This document shows, piece by piece, positions 48,387-57,401 of a stretch of 64,000 bases of DNA. The stretch comes from Haladaptatus sp. QDMS2 (GTDB lineage: Archaea; Halobacteriota; Halobacteria; Halobacteriales; Halococcaceae): the NCBI RefSeq assembly GCF_029338295.1, contig NZ_CP119791.1, forward strand, positions 1,488,001 through 1,552,000, in the 5' to 3' direction. The notes beneath the pieces are model-generated. The model was not told the DNA's origin, searched no databases, and worked only from the letters and a program-made list of their open reading frames with translations. The translations under genes were made by a program, and so were the position numbers. Positions within the stretch are counted from its first letter, which is position 1. Each line of letters starts with the position of its first letter.

Positions 48387-49790
48387 TCACACCGTGGGTA
48401 AGATGTTCTGGTTGACGCGGAACCGGTTCTCCGGGTCGTATCTGCTCTTGACCTCGACCAGACGCTCGTAGTTCTCACCGAAGGTAGCTCGTGCGACGTC
48501 TTCGCCCTCCTCGTTCATGGCGAAGTTGAAATAGATCCGTTCGGTGGCGTGTGGCGCCATCGCGTCCCACAGCTTGCGAGTCCATTCGACGTTCACGTCG
48601 TCCTCCTCCGGGTCTGTCCACGTCGAATCGATGCTGATCATGAACGGCGAGTCACGGTCTGTGAACGCAGTCTCAGTCGGGTCGACGCGGGCAATCTGTC
48701 CACCGAGCGCTCGAACCGTCACGAGGGTGCGAGGGGACGGACACTTCGTCATGTACTCGACCATCGTATCAATCGCTTCACCGCTCAGATCGCCCATAAA
48801 CCGGGACTTCCAGTAGTAGCGGTCGCCTGCTGGGAAGAACGGGTCGAACTTCCTTTGTAGTTCCAGATAGGACTCCGGGCCACTCGGGTCCACGATTGGT
48901 GTTCCGAGCTCTCGTAGCGGCTGCATCGCCTTCGCCCCTTCCTCGACAGGGCCAGCGTACACGGACGAGGGGATAAACACCGGTTTGCCACGAAGCGGCT
49001 CCGGGAACACCGTGTGATCCGGAATCCGCCAGAGAGCCGCACTGCTCGATATCTCGTCGGCTGCGTCTGCTACGACATCCCGCCACTGTCGCATGAGTGC
49101 GGGTGCTTCCTCAAGCGGATACATCGTCCCGACGGTCATCACCTCGGGTCCGAGTTCGTACAGGTCAAATTCGAAGGCAGTGACGACGCCGAAGTTCCCT
49201 CCACCACCCCGGAGCGCCCAGAACAGGTCCTCATGCTCGGTGGGACTGGCCGTGAGGAACTCTCCGGCGGCGGTGACGAGGTCAATGGACCGGACGCTGT
49301 CCGAGGTCAGTCCGTACTTCCGTCGCGTGTGACCGTATCCTCCACCGAGGGTCAGTCCCGCGACCCCTGTCTCCGAGACGACGCCACCCGGTGCGATGAG
49401 CCCAAACGCCTGGGTCTCCCGGTCGACGTCGCCCCAGATGGCACCCGCCTCGACGCGGGCCGTTCGGTTCTCGGGGTCGACGTGGACGCTGCGCAGTTCC
49501 GAGAGGTCGATGACGAGCCCGTCGTCACACACCGCCAACCCCGCGACGTTGTGACCACCACCGCGGACTGCCGTCAGCATGTCGTGTTCGTGGGCGTAGG
49601 TTATCGCGGTGATGATGTCCGCAACCCCGGTACAGCGAGCGATGAGCGCCGGGTGTTTGTCTATCATCCCGTTCCAGACCCGACGAGCGCTGTCGTACTT
49701 CTCGTCGCCGGGCTGGATTATCTCTCCATTGAACTGTTGTCGGAACGAGCCGAGCGCGTCCCCGTCCACTATTGAATTGTCAGGATTCAT
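48387..49790 (-). CDS. BBE-like FAD-linked oxidoreductase
   Basis: A 467-residue secreted-type-fold flavoenzyme of the berberine-bridge / 6-hydroxy-D-nicotine oxidase group, although no signal peptide is seen. The FAD-binding PCMH domain covers about 40-215, with RGGGHNVAGLAV (His80 is the likely 8-alpha covalent FAD site) and 'ETGVAGLTLGGGYGHTRRKYG' (divided); the second covalent cysteine of bicovalent BBEs is absent. The C-terminal BBE domain has the typical 'YFNFAMNEEGEDVARATFGENYERLVEVKSRYDPEN' (divided) ending. The substrate is unknown. The regulator gene at 49892 precedes it on the same strand, with a strong inverted repeat between. Confidence 0.92.
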   Translation of the reverse strand: MNPDNSIVDGDALGSFRQQFNGEIIQPGDEKYDSARRVWNGMIDKHPALIARCTGVADIITAITYAHEHDMLTAVRGGGHNVAGLAVCDDGLVIDLSELRSVHVDPENRTARVEAGAIWGDVDRETQAFGLIAPGGVVSETGVAGLTLGGGYGHTRRKYGLTSDSVRSIDLVTAAGEFLTASPTEHEDLFWALRGGGGNFGVVTAFEFDLYELGPEVMTVGTMYPLEEAPALMRQWRDVVADAADEISSSAALWRIPDHTVFPEPLRGKPVFIPSSVYAGPVEEGAKAMQPLRELGTPIVDPSGPESYLELQRKFDPFFPAGDRYYWKSRFMGDLSGEAIDTMVEYMTKCPSPRTLVTVRALGGQIARVDPTETAFTDRDSPFMISIDSTWTDPEEDDVNVEWTRKLWDAMAPHATERIYFNFAMNEEGEDVARATFGENYERLVEVKSRYDPENRFRVNQNILPTV

Positions 49791-49866
49791 TGTGCCTTAC
49801 CAGATCATACTGATGTTCCCCGACGGTCATGTAGGCATTCCGTGGAAACAAGACGCCCCCTGTTCG

Positions 49867-49885
49867 CGTTGCACGGCGTGCAACG
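49867..49885. promoter_or_regulatory. 8-3-8 perfect inverted repeat between regulator and BBE-like gene
   Basis: CGTTGCAC-GGC-GTGCAACG, extended imperfectly by GTTC...GAAC on both sides. It lies 77-95 bp upstream of the flavoprotein start and just after the regulator stop. Could be an operator for the neighbouring regulator, or an end-of-transcript hairpin. Confidence 0.5.
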
Positions 49886-49891
49886 GAACGC

Positions 49892-50710
49892 TCAGGCCAC
49901 CGGAGCGTCGTCCTCGAAGATCCGTCGGATGCTGTCGGTGGTGAGGAGCGTGGCCTGGCTTCTGTACTCCTCGAACGCATCCGACACGATCCCGACTATC
50001 GTCGGATTCGGCGTCTCAACGAGCGAGATGGCGTCGGTCTTCTTGTCTCTCACCACAAGGCAGGCTGTCCCGTCGTTGACGGATGCGAGAGGCTCGATGC
50101 TACCGTGGTAAAGGTGGACTTCACATCGGTCGGCGTCGACCAGTTCCATGAACTTGTGGCTGCAATTCGACGAGAGTGCCGCCTCGACGACGGTTGGCGA
50201 GACGACCACCTCGAAGCGCTGCGAGTCACCGACCACCGCGGCATGTCTGGCGTCGATACAGGGCTCGGGGAACAGTGAGGCGAGGCCGAGAGATTTGAAC
50301 GAACCAAGTTCCAGTTCCCGGAGTCGTACCATCGCAGCCAGCGGGTTCGAGGCGGTCGGTGAGGTGACCGTGGCCCCGGTCAAGTCATCGATTTCGAGTC
50401 CGAGTCGTTCGAGTGGGAGCGCGCTGTTCAGCCCCTGGAGGTTTTTCGCCGTCTCCATACGACCGTGAAACTCTCCGAGTGCGGTTGAGACGTAGGCTCC
50501 GAGCTCCGTCAGGTGATACTGCTCTCCCCTCCGTGCCACCCATCCGCGGTTCTCGAAAGCTCCCAGGAGTCGGCTGATTGTCGCCTTCGAGGCACTGGTC
50601 GCGTCTCGGAGCTCCAACCTCGTTCTGGGACCCGCTGCGAGTTCCGCCATCGCAGTTACCCGATTCTGCGAATCGGCGAGGAACCGGATGTCTTCTAGTG
50701 GTGAGCTCAC
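49892..50710 (-). CDS. FilR1-type winged-helix transcriptional regulator
   Basis: A 272-residue regulator. The N-terminal winged HTH (about 1-75: PLEDIRFLADSQNRVTAMAEL then 'ATSASKATISRLLGAFENRGWV', divided) is followed by a C-terminal domain with 'FEVVVSPTVVEAAL' and 'CEVHLYHGSIEP', as in haloarchaeal FilR1-like regulators. GTG at 50710 is preferred: an A/T-rich TATA box (TATACATACTTATTT, about 50736-50750) lies about 28 bp before it, so the message would be leaderless; a GTG 16 codons further up would put the promoter inside the gene. It probably controls the flavoprotein gene downstream. Confidence 0.85.
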   Translation of the reverse strand: MSSPLEDIRFLADSQNRVTAMAELAAGPRTRLELRDATSASKATISRLLGAFENRGWVARRGEQYHLTELGAYVSTALGEFHGRMETAKNLQGLNSALPLERLGLEIDDLTGATVTSPTASNPLAAMVRLRELELGSFKSLGLASLFPEPCIDARHAAVVGDSQRFEVVVSPTVVEAALSSNCSHKFMELVDADRCEVHLYHGSIEPLASVNDGTACLVVRDKKTDAISLVETPNPTIVGIVSDAFEEYRSQATLLTTDSIRRIFEDDAPVA

Positions 50711-51103
50711 CCCTTTTCTAACGGTAGGAATCCAAATAAGTATGTATACTGATTTCACTATCAGGGCTTCTACCTCGGGGTCGAGGACTACTTGAGGCGT
50801 AGACTGGACTTGTCGTCACGCGAGAACCGTAGCGCCGAGAATCTGAACGCTATCTCCGCCGGGAGAGCTTCTAAGATATCCTTCGCCAGACTGGCGGTGT
50901 GGATGGGCCCCCCTCAACGCCGATGGTCACCTGTACTGACACGCGCGCTACATTCAGCATGATCTCTGAAATCTACCCCAACGCTGTCAGAATTGCCGTG
51001 CAAGATAGAGAGGAAGAGTCTATCACCAAAAGTCGTAGAGTGAACACTCGTGTGTTTGTTCTTCAAGTGGTATAATCGGAGAGACTACTCCGAACTTAGA
51101 GAA
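50711..51103. other. 393-bp intergenic region with left copy of a 67-bp direct repeat
   Basis: Contains the regulator promoter at its left end and the repeat 50941-51007. After the repeat, an open frame runs to 51073 (RATFSMISEIYPNAVRIAVQD...), with no start of its own; probably gene debris. Confidence 0.45.
50941..51007 (+). repeat. 67-bp direct repeat, left copy
   Basis: Matches 51612-51678 at 64 of 67 positions. The pair flanks the Tat lipoprotein gene at 51104. Both copies can be read as ...ISEIYPNAVR.AVQD, suggesting they derive from coding DNA. Confidence 0.85.
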
Positions 51104-51499
51104 TTAATGCTGTGTCAATTCCGTCGAAAGGTTTCTATCCGTATCAATTCGAACTTCGATATCAAGATGCTGAGTCCCAACATGCGCCTTCTGCACTGTT
51201 TCTTTACCTCCGAGGGACACGGTGATCTCGAAGACTCCTGAACGGTACTCGAACAGCGTCTCATTTCGTGAACCACCTGCCTCAACCGTAAACTCACGAT
51301 TCACAAGTGGCTCAGGAGTTGACTCTCCACTGAGATCGGCAAGGCTAACAGAAATCGTCTCGTCCGTATCACTCTCGTTGCTGATTACCAAGAACACAGA
51401 ATACGTAGATGAATCGGTTCTCTGATTCAAGCACCCTGTGAGAGTCACCATTGCGCTGCAACCGATGCCGAGAAATTCACGGCGGTTGGAGGAGGGCAT
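51104..51499 (-). CDS. Tat-type lipoprotein of unknown function
   Basis: A 131-residue protein with twin arginines (NRREFLGIG) and a lipobox LTGC (Cys23), so it is exported folded and lipid-anchored outside. The mature part is a small beta-rich domain ('VFLVISNESDTDETISVSLAD', divided), like the one at 59564, both of which have the I.N....ei.v.l pattern of haloarchaeal surface domains. It is flanked by the 67-bp direct repeats. Confidence 0.8.
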   Translation of the reverse strand: MPSSNRREFLGIGCSAMVTLTGCLNQRTDSSTYSVFLVISNESDTDETISVSLADLSGESTPEPLVNREFTVEAGGSRNETLFEYRSGVFEITVSLGGKETVQKAHVGTQHLDIEVRIDTDRNLSTELTQH

Positions 51500-51611
51500 C
51501 TATCAGCACGTTCACATCAGTGAGAGATAACATTTCGGCATTTCGAGGACAGTAACTAATGAGAGACTAGTTCGTGAAATATATCTGGTACAGACCCCGA
51601 TTTTGCAAGAT

Positions 51612-51678
51612 ACGTGCGCTACATTCAGCACGATCTCTGAAATCTACCCCAACGCTGTCAGAAGTGCCGTGCAAGATA
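51612..51678 (+). repeat. 67-bp direct repeat, right copy
   Basis: Second copy of 50941-51007, three substitutions. It lies 90 bp before the 3' end of the cupredoxin gene. Confidence 0.85.
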
Positions 51679-51769
51679 TAGAGCGCATATGCAGCAATAG
51701 ATTCGTCCAGTTCCTCTCTCGATCGTCGGAAAGACTGCGTGGGTATCGGGCTCGTACCCGGTGCTGGCA

Positions 51770-52570
51770 CTACGCCGATCGGACCGTTATCGTCCCCCGC
51801 ATCCAGAGGTCGTGGAGGATGCAGTAATACTCGTACTCGCCCACGGTCTCGAAGGTGTGCGTGAACGGGGCGCTGGGAAGGACGTCGCCTTCGCGTGGGC
51901 CACCCCAATCCCGACGAGCAGCGGTTTCTGACACGAAGCCACCGCTTGCGAAGTAGGCCGCCCCGTCCGGGATGCTACTCGCCGTGACAGAGTGGGCAAT
52001 GCCCGTCCCGTTCACCCAGCCAACACTCTCGCCTGTCTGAATCGTCAGCTCTTCGGGGAAATATGAATGCGGCCCCATCTGAACGACGTGGTCGGTGTCT
52101 GGAATGACGACCTCCGGAGGCTCCGGAATTTCACCGTCCGGAGTGGTTACGATTATCGTCCCGGCCATCGTGTCCCACGTCTCGTGGGGGATGCAGAAAT
52201 AGTGATAGTGGCCAGGCACTTCAAACGTGTGTCGATACAGCCCTCCGTCACTGATGAGCTTCGCATCACCATCATTGCGTGCCTGTTCCTCGGACTCAAA
52301 GCCGCCACTACTGAAGTACGCTGCCCCCTCGGGGATTCGCTTCTCGTAGGCGGTGACGGTGTGGTCGTAGATGCTCTGGTTCCACCAGGTCACGGTCTCA
52401 GTGGGCTTGATGACGAGCCGGGGTGGGTTGAAGTCCGCCGCGACCATTCGGACGAGTGGTCCCGATAGAGGGAATGAGACGGGTATTCGTGCGAGACAGC
52501 CTGCAAGACCAACGACGCCACCCCCACCGATCGCCTGGAGGAGCTGCCGTCGAGACACGAACGGGACCAT
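51770..52570 (-). CDS. Two-domain cupredoxin (halocyanin-like) lipoprotein
   Basis: A 266-residue exported blue-copper-type protein. N-terminus: SRRQLLQAIGGGGVVGLAGC, a Tat signal with lipobox cysteine 25. Two plastocyanin-like domains follow (about 35-145 and 155-266). Each has the copper-ligand pattern: His in DHTVTAY, then CIPHETW plus Met in domain 1; His in AHSVTASS, then CILHDLWM in domain 2. Both repeat an insert 'P.GAAYF.SGGF.SE..AR', so the protein arose by internal duplication. It should shuttle electrons at the outer membrane face, perhaps to a terminal oxidase or nitrite-type enzyme; no such partner is in the window. Confidence 0.9.
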   Translation of the reverse strand: MVPFVSRRQLLQAIGGGGVVGLAGCLARIPVSFPLSGPLVRMVAADFNPPRLVIKPTETVTWWNQSIYDHTVTAYEKRIPEGAAYFSSGGFESEEQARNDGDAKLISDGGLYRHTFEVPGHYHYFCIPHETWDTMAGTIIVTTPDGEIPEPPEVVIPDTDHVVQMGPHSYFPEELTIQTGESVGWVNGTGIAHSVTASSIPDGAAYFASGGFVSETAARRDWGGPREGDVLPSAPFTHTFETVGEYEYYCILHDLWMRGTITVRSA

Positions 52571-52793
52571 ACTGAGTACTACGTGCTCGTGTTGATTAGA
52601 GTCTCTGTATCTCGCACGCTGTATCTCCCAACCACAAGAGAGGATTCGGGCAAAACTGTGGATCACTCCGATAGTCCCTTTCAGTAGGGGTCGCGAGGTT
52701 GTGGCTGCCGACGCCTCTGGCGTCGGGAGCGGAGGGTGGGGAGGTGGGTGTCCGTTGGGCGGCGGTCACAAGAAAAAACGAGAGAGGTTTCGC

Positions 52794-53876
52794 TCAGTGC
52801 AAGGTGTCCGGCTCTTGCTCCAGGACGATACCCGGGTCGTTGCCTCCATGTCGGGCCTCGAAGGCGTCAACGAGCTCGCAACTGTACCGACTGATCCGAC
52901 TTTTCGACGTCTGCACGACCCTACTGGCCGCCTCCGCAACCTGTCCCTGGGTGAGATGTTTGTGAGGCGTCAACCGATCTGCGCCATAGAGTGCCGCCGC
53001 CGCGATAGTGAGCCGCGACGTCCCCGGCCCAACCGGTTTTTGGTCGCCGAGGTGCATGAGATACTTCGCCAGCCGCCACGTCCGCACGGCTGCACTCCCC
53101 GAGAGTGCATCCTCATCAAGCGCGTCCATGACCACCATCACGGCGTTCGGCCGAGTGGCAGGGACTGTGTCAACTCCGAGTTCGCACCGAATCTTCCGTG
53201 CCGCGGCACACACTCGCTCGTGAGGCGCCTTCGTGTAGGTTGCCACTCCGACGTCAATCTCGTTACGATCAACCCTTGATTCACGTGTTGCAATGAGTAC
53301 GGCACCGCCGGCGAGTGCCTCCCATGCCATCCGCCCGCCGGCTAATCGTGCCTCCGAGGCGCGTCGCAGGTACTTCGCTGCCGTCTTGACCACGTGGTCG
53401 GGAAGCCTCAGATTGCCGCCGATCATCTCGACGTCACGCAGCCCCTCATTGAGCCGTTTCGTTCGCTTGCGCTCGTCTCCAAACTGGTAGCGCCTGTGCC
53501 ACTTCCGAAGACGCTGGAACTTCCTCCACTGCTTGTTACTGAGCGGATTCCCGTATCCGTCAGTACTCTTCGTAATCTTCGTGTGTAGGCCCTTGTCCGT
53601 CCGCAGCGGATCCACCGTCTCGATGCTCTGCAACGCATTACCAATCATTCCCAGATCGACCAGCGTCGGGCTTAGGTCGACCCACTCAGCTGCGACGACC
53701 AGCCCGCAATCAGTACAGAACGACTCCTCGTCTTGGGTCACCACTCGACCATCACACTCCGGACACTTCGACCGTCCTGCAGGCTCTCGCTCGATTGTGA
53801 GTTCACGACCGCACTGATTGGTGGTTGTTGTCTGTTCCTCCGAAACCGTCTTTTCGCTCGCGTTGGTACTCGACAT
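52794..53876 (-). CDS. tfb: Transcription initiation factor TFB (TFIIB homologue)
   Basis: A 360-residue general transcription factor that bridges TBP-TATA and RNA polymerase. The N-terminal zinc ribbon has Cys38, Cys41, Cys54 and Cys57 (CPECDG...CTDCGLV), then the B-finger/linker and two cyclin folds (about 150-240 and 255-345). Haloarchaea carry many TFB paralogues that program different gene sets; this copy, in an accessory region, is probably one of the specialised ones. The reader/linker section (WVDLSPTLVDLGMIGNALQS) departs from the usual GPEWRAF.. motif, consistent with a diverged paralogue. Confidence 0.93.
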   Translation of the reverse strand: MSSTNASEKTVSEEQTTTTNQCGRELTIEREPAGRSKCPECDGRVVTQDEESFCTDCGLVVAAEWVDLSPTLVDLGMIGNALQSIETVDPLRTDKGLHTKITKSTDGYGNPLSNKQWRKFQRLRKWHRRYQFGDERKRTKRLNEGLRDVEMIGGNLRLPDHVVKTAAKYLRRASEARLAGGRMAWEALAGGAVLIATRESRVDRNEIDVGVATYTKAPHERVCAAARKIRCELGVDTVPATRPNAVMVVMDALDEDALSGSAAVRTWRLAKYLMHLGDQKPVGPGTSRLTIAAAALYGADRLTPHKHLTQGQVAEAASRVVQTSKSRISRYSCELVDAFEARHGGNDPGIVLEQEPDTLH

Positions 53877-54501
53877 TGGTGTTACGACACCTGAAGGCGC
53901 TCACGCGCCCGACACCGCGATGCCATTACATCGCGGATTTCTCAACGACACCGACCGACAGATACGTCTACGCGCTCTCGCTCGCGCCTTCGCGAGCGCC
54001 CCTATGGGCGTGAGCGAGAGCGCGTTCACATGAGACTAAAGAATCAGCACCGCGCGTCGTCCTGCCAAGCGCAGCGAGGCAGGGCTTGTCGCACGAGTGC
54101 AGTGAGTGCGACAGCGACCCGCCCGGAGCGAGCGGCCAGCAGAGTACGCGTGGGGGGTGAGCACCAACTGGAGCACAATCCCTCGCGGGTACCTGCTGGC
54201 GTCGAAGGCACATGCACTTTAGCCCGGAACGGTGAGCGACGTGAGAAGCGAACCGCAGCCCGGAATGGTCGGTCGCGAGCGAAGCGAGGCGCGACCGTAG
54301 GGAGCGCCTCGACGCGAGCGGCGAACGGAGTGAACCGCGAGCAAGCGGAGGGCGGAAAGCGGCGAGCGGGGCGGGCCGAATGTAGACGCAGGGAGGATGA
54401 GTACTCAAGAATTAACCAACAGAACGAATGAATACAGACAGATGTTGGTTAAGGACACCGACCACCACACAACACCGTGTCAGACCCGACGATCAAAACC
54501 T
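53877..54501. other. Palindrome-rich G/C-heavy non-coding block
   Basis: About 620 bp with no credible gene but many self-complementary units. The best is an 18-bp inverted repeat with one mismatch (53971-53988 and 54007-54024, CGCGCTCTCGCTCGCGCC). More GCGAGCGnAGCGAGC-like units run through 54090-54380, for example GCGAGCGAAGCGAGGCGCG near 54277-54295. Long hairpins of this form are common in haloarchaeal non-coding DNA; it may hold structured RNA. Confidence 0.55.
53971..54024. repeat. 18-bp inverted repeat forming a long hairpin
   Basis: Arms 53971-53988 and 54007-54024 pair at 17 of 18 positions with an 18-base loop. It is 95-148 bp upstream of the TFB start. Confidence 0.7.
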
Positions 54502-55440
54502 CTACGAGCGCGTTCTCTGGTGGTGACAGGCGTCGTTAGCCGGGTGATACCGCCGCCAAACCCAGCCTGGCGTGGTCGACTGAAAGTCGTTGATAAATTC
54601 CCCCCATGGATGTTCGCCATGGAACGCTCGCGCGTACGTCTCAGACACGTCCATCGTCTCACTCACGAGAAGGAGTGAGCCGAACAGGTGATACTCGGGA
54701 AAGAACGCGATACTACTCCACCGATACCGAGGCCGGAATCGTCCAAGCACCCGCCATGGAAGCGTGGCTCGAAGGCCAACCAGTTCGCGCTTTGTGACAC
54801 CGAGTTGGCGCACAGCTTTCTGCGTGATGCCACCCTGGCGGGTACCGTGTGCGAGTACCCCCTGTAAGAGGACAATTACCCGCTGTCGAGCGGCAACGTG
54901 CGCCAGCGATGAATCGTCCCATTCGTGAGCAAGATGCTCCAGTGCGCGAATCGACGCAGCCACCTCAAGGCCTTCGAGAAGATACGGGTGGTCCCACGTC
55001 GGCGACCCAAAGCGGTGCTGGTAGGCGTGACACAGCTCCGAGGCGAGATACGAGTACGCCACCGGCGCGGGGAGCTGTCCCCCACTGACGCCGATATAGC
55101 CTGTACTCCGTGAGTACCGCCCCTCGATACTCACGAGCGTTAACGACCCCGGGAGATTGCCCGTTGTGAGTGCGACTCGCTTCCGCCACGAATAGTCATA
55201 CACGAGGTGGTCTCGCCAAAGAGGGTGAAACGGCGTCGAATTCACTTCGAAAAGCGCATCATAGAACTCGGTGAGTTCCGCAAAACAGGTGCAGATATCG
55301 CGCTTGCTGGCTGGGGCGCTGTGCGAGTCGTAGGTATGGAACTCGGACAGCGGAGAAGCCTCTGGATATTCTCGCCGATACGTGTCAATCGCGTCGGCGC
55401 ACGTCTCTTTGAGGTGGCCAAGAAACTCCTCGCTGTTCAT
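54502..55440 (-). CDS. Hypothetical protein with degenerate zincin-like motif
   Basis: A 312-residue cytoplasmic-looking protein, no signal peptide. The segment YLASELCHAYQHRFG (about residues 130-144) resembles the active helix of zincins (HExxH), but the first His is Ser, giving S-E-L-C-H; a later EGLEVAAS could supply the usual downstream Glu. It could be a degenerate or alternative-ligand metalloprotein, and I do not claim peptidase activity. The rest is not recognised. It has its own promoter and stands alone between the TFB block and a PadR gene. Confidence 0.65.
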   Translation of the reverse strand: MNSEEFLGHLKETCADAIDTYRREYPEASPLSEFHTYDSHSAPASKRDICTCFAELTEFYDALFEVNSTPFHPLWRDHLVYDYSWRKRVALTTGNLPGSLTLVSIEGRYSRSTGYIGVSGGQLPAPVAYSYLASELCHAYQHRFGSPTWDHPYLLEGLEVAASIRALEHLAHEWDDSSLAHVAARQRVIVLLQGVLAHGTRQGGITQKAVRQLGVTKRELVGLRATLPWRVLGRFRPRYRWSSIAFFPEYHLFGSLLLVSETMDVSETYARAFHGEHPWGEFINDFQSTTPGWVWRRYHPANDACHHQRTRS

Positions 55441-55674
55441 CGCTACCTAGAGAGGGGGAGGTCGAATAAGCCGTATTCGGTGCATAGGTATCAAGCAATT
55501 TTCCCCATTTTCACACAAGAAGGAAATCTCGCCCTTTAGCATGGGAAAGAATTCGACAGCTGCTAAACTAACCACGGTCTGACGATCGGTGCCACAACCA
55601 GACTTCGTGTTGAGCAACGGCAGTCAACACGATTCAAAGGTAGTGTTGTTGCCATTGGCGATATGTTGACCAAT

Positions 55675-55690
55675 AGAGATTTAAATCTCT
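55675..55690. promoter_or_regulatory. 16-bp perfect palindrome in the padR promoter
   Basis: AGAGATTTAAATCTCT. Its centre TTTAAA is at the position of the TATA box, 27 bp before the PadR ATG at 55710, so binding there would block TBP. A probable autoregulatory operator. Confidence 0.7.
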
Positions 55691-55709
55691 GCGAACCATC
55701 AGCTTACCA

Positions 55710-55991
55710 ATGCATGATTTGACCGGGTTCCAACGCGACCTGCTGTATGTCATTGCTGGGAGCGAAGACCCTCACGGGCTCGCTATCAAAGAAGAACTCG
55801 AACCGTACTACGAGAAGGAGATTCACCACGGACGTCTCTACCCGAACCTCGACACGCTCGTCGAGAAAGGCCTTGTTGAGAAGGGTGAGCTCGACCGGCG
55901 GACGAATTACTATGCGGCTACTCGACGCGGGCGCCGTGAGATCGAAGCTCGTGAACGATGGGAACGTCAGTATCGGAACACCGAAGACTGA
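55710..55991 (+). CDS. PadR family transcriptional regulator, short
   Basis: A 93-residue winged-helix protein: LTGFQRDLLYVIAGSEDPHG then 'IHHGRLYPNLDTLVEKGLVEKG' (divided) and 'RTNYYAATRRGRREIEARE' with the wing. It is a minimal PadR, similar to the 45269 protein but without the acidic tail. The 16-bp palindrome over its own TATA box argues for autoregulation. No obvious target gene follows for 1.4 kb. Confidence 0.9.
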   Translation: MHDLTGFQRDLLYVIAGSEDPHGLAIKEELEPYYEKEIHHGRLYPNLDTLVEKGLVEKGELDRRTNYYAATRRGRREIEARERWERQYRNTED

Positions 55992-57401
55992 CGACTGACG
56001 CCACCGACACTCCAAAACCTCGAGAGGGCGGAGACAAGCCCTGTACTACCTCAAAAATAGGTCACCCAGTCACACACGCCTGCAGGTTTTTGCCGTGTTC
56101 CCGAGTGACCAGACGATCGGCATTCCAATCGAATGGTCTCCTTGCGAACTGCGGTCGGGTTGCATCTTGGTGAAAAGAACGCTACAGGCGATTGTCAGGG
56201 TCTTTCTCAGATATGACAGAGAGTTCAACGCGTGAGATTTACTAACGAAACTGGATTTAATTCTGGCATGAGGTTCATTATATCAATAAATAAACTAATA
56301 ACCATGTTCAAAAAACATTATTTGAATACAAGTTATAGAACATTATGGCGTAGTTACGTGGAACTCAGTTTCAGAGTTCGCTGTTTATTCCTACGCCAAC
56401 CCCACCCAACCCCCCTCTCATTGACAGAGGCCCCGTTTTCTCCCCGTTCTGGCACGAAGGATTACAGAAGCACCGAACCACTGTCAGCTACTCGCGACTG
56501 AACTTCTGAGCGGGTTGCATGAGGCCAACAGTCTCGTGTACGCTGGCAGAGGGGTTCATCTCATGAAACCATGTGAGAGTCATTTGCGAGGATGTTTCGT
56601 TTTGCTCACGCGTACGAGAGAAAGAGACGAGATTGAATTCCTCGTGGTTTGTGAGAGTGAGGAGGGCTGTTATCCACTCTCGAAAGCGTTCGAAGGACCA
56701 TCACACCCGTTTGGCTTGTCGTGTTCTCACACGACTTACGAAGAATGGTGTGCTGTGAAGATAAACTATACTATTAATTGAACAGTATGATAGATAGTCA
56801 ACTTTGCTGAGTCCTCATCGCCTGAAGGCCGGGTTTTCCACACGTTCAGACAATGAGTGGTGTTAAATCCTAATAAACCATACATAATTATAATCTATTA
56901 TATAGACAGTTTTATGTGTTGTTGCGTCCATTAGTAGTTCGACGCAGGGCCCACAAACACCCGTTTGTATTCCCCCAGCGGTCTGCGTTCACCTGGGCGA
57001 TTCCCCCACGAATCCCCCTCAACGGGAGCCCAGTAGGCCATCCCGTTTTTCCCGACCCCAACTTTCCTAATACTGGTTACAACAGTTTGTGAAACTGCCC
57101 ATCTTTATCTCATTTATAAATTGAAGATTAATTTTATAAATTGCAAATATAAGAATAAAATGTAGTCTTCCACACGACACCATTCAAGGCAGGTGCGTAA
57201 GGGGATTGTGGAAGGCTGCTAACCCACCTAAGCCCTAATTGAGTGTTCCCGCATGAGGATGGTCCACCCATCCTCAGTTTCATTCTTGCCTCTATATGTT
57301 TGACCCGACGCGCGATGAAGGCAGCACTGACGGGTGAGCCTACCGATTCCGAGTTCGCTGTCGTGTACCGACCCGTTGGGCGAAGTTGACTGGCTGTCGT
57401 A
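55992..57401. other. 1.4-kb A/T-rich region without recognisable genes
   Basis: GC content falls clearly below the neighbours, especially 56230-56360, 56740-56930 and 57090-57170. Short frames exist but do not use haloarchaeal codons (a 56515-56781 frame on + is the best). Local structure includes ACAAAC-accc-GTTTGT (56953-56968), CTTCCACAC with a distant GTGGAAG (57167-57214) and several C-runs. It separates the PadR gene from the integrase gene; it could hold an attachment site, decayed genes or a small RNA. Confidence 0.5.

Noticed and set aside
54030-54431. 133-codon plus-strand frame in the palindrome-rich block
   Set aside because: Translation is Arg/Ala repeats following the GCGAGC palindromes; no start signal.
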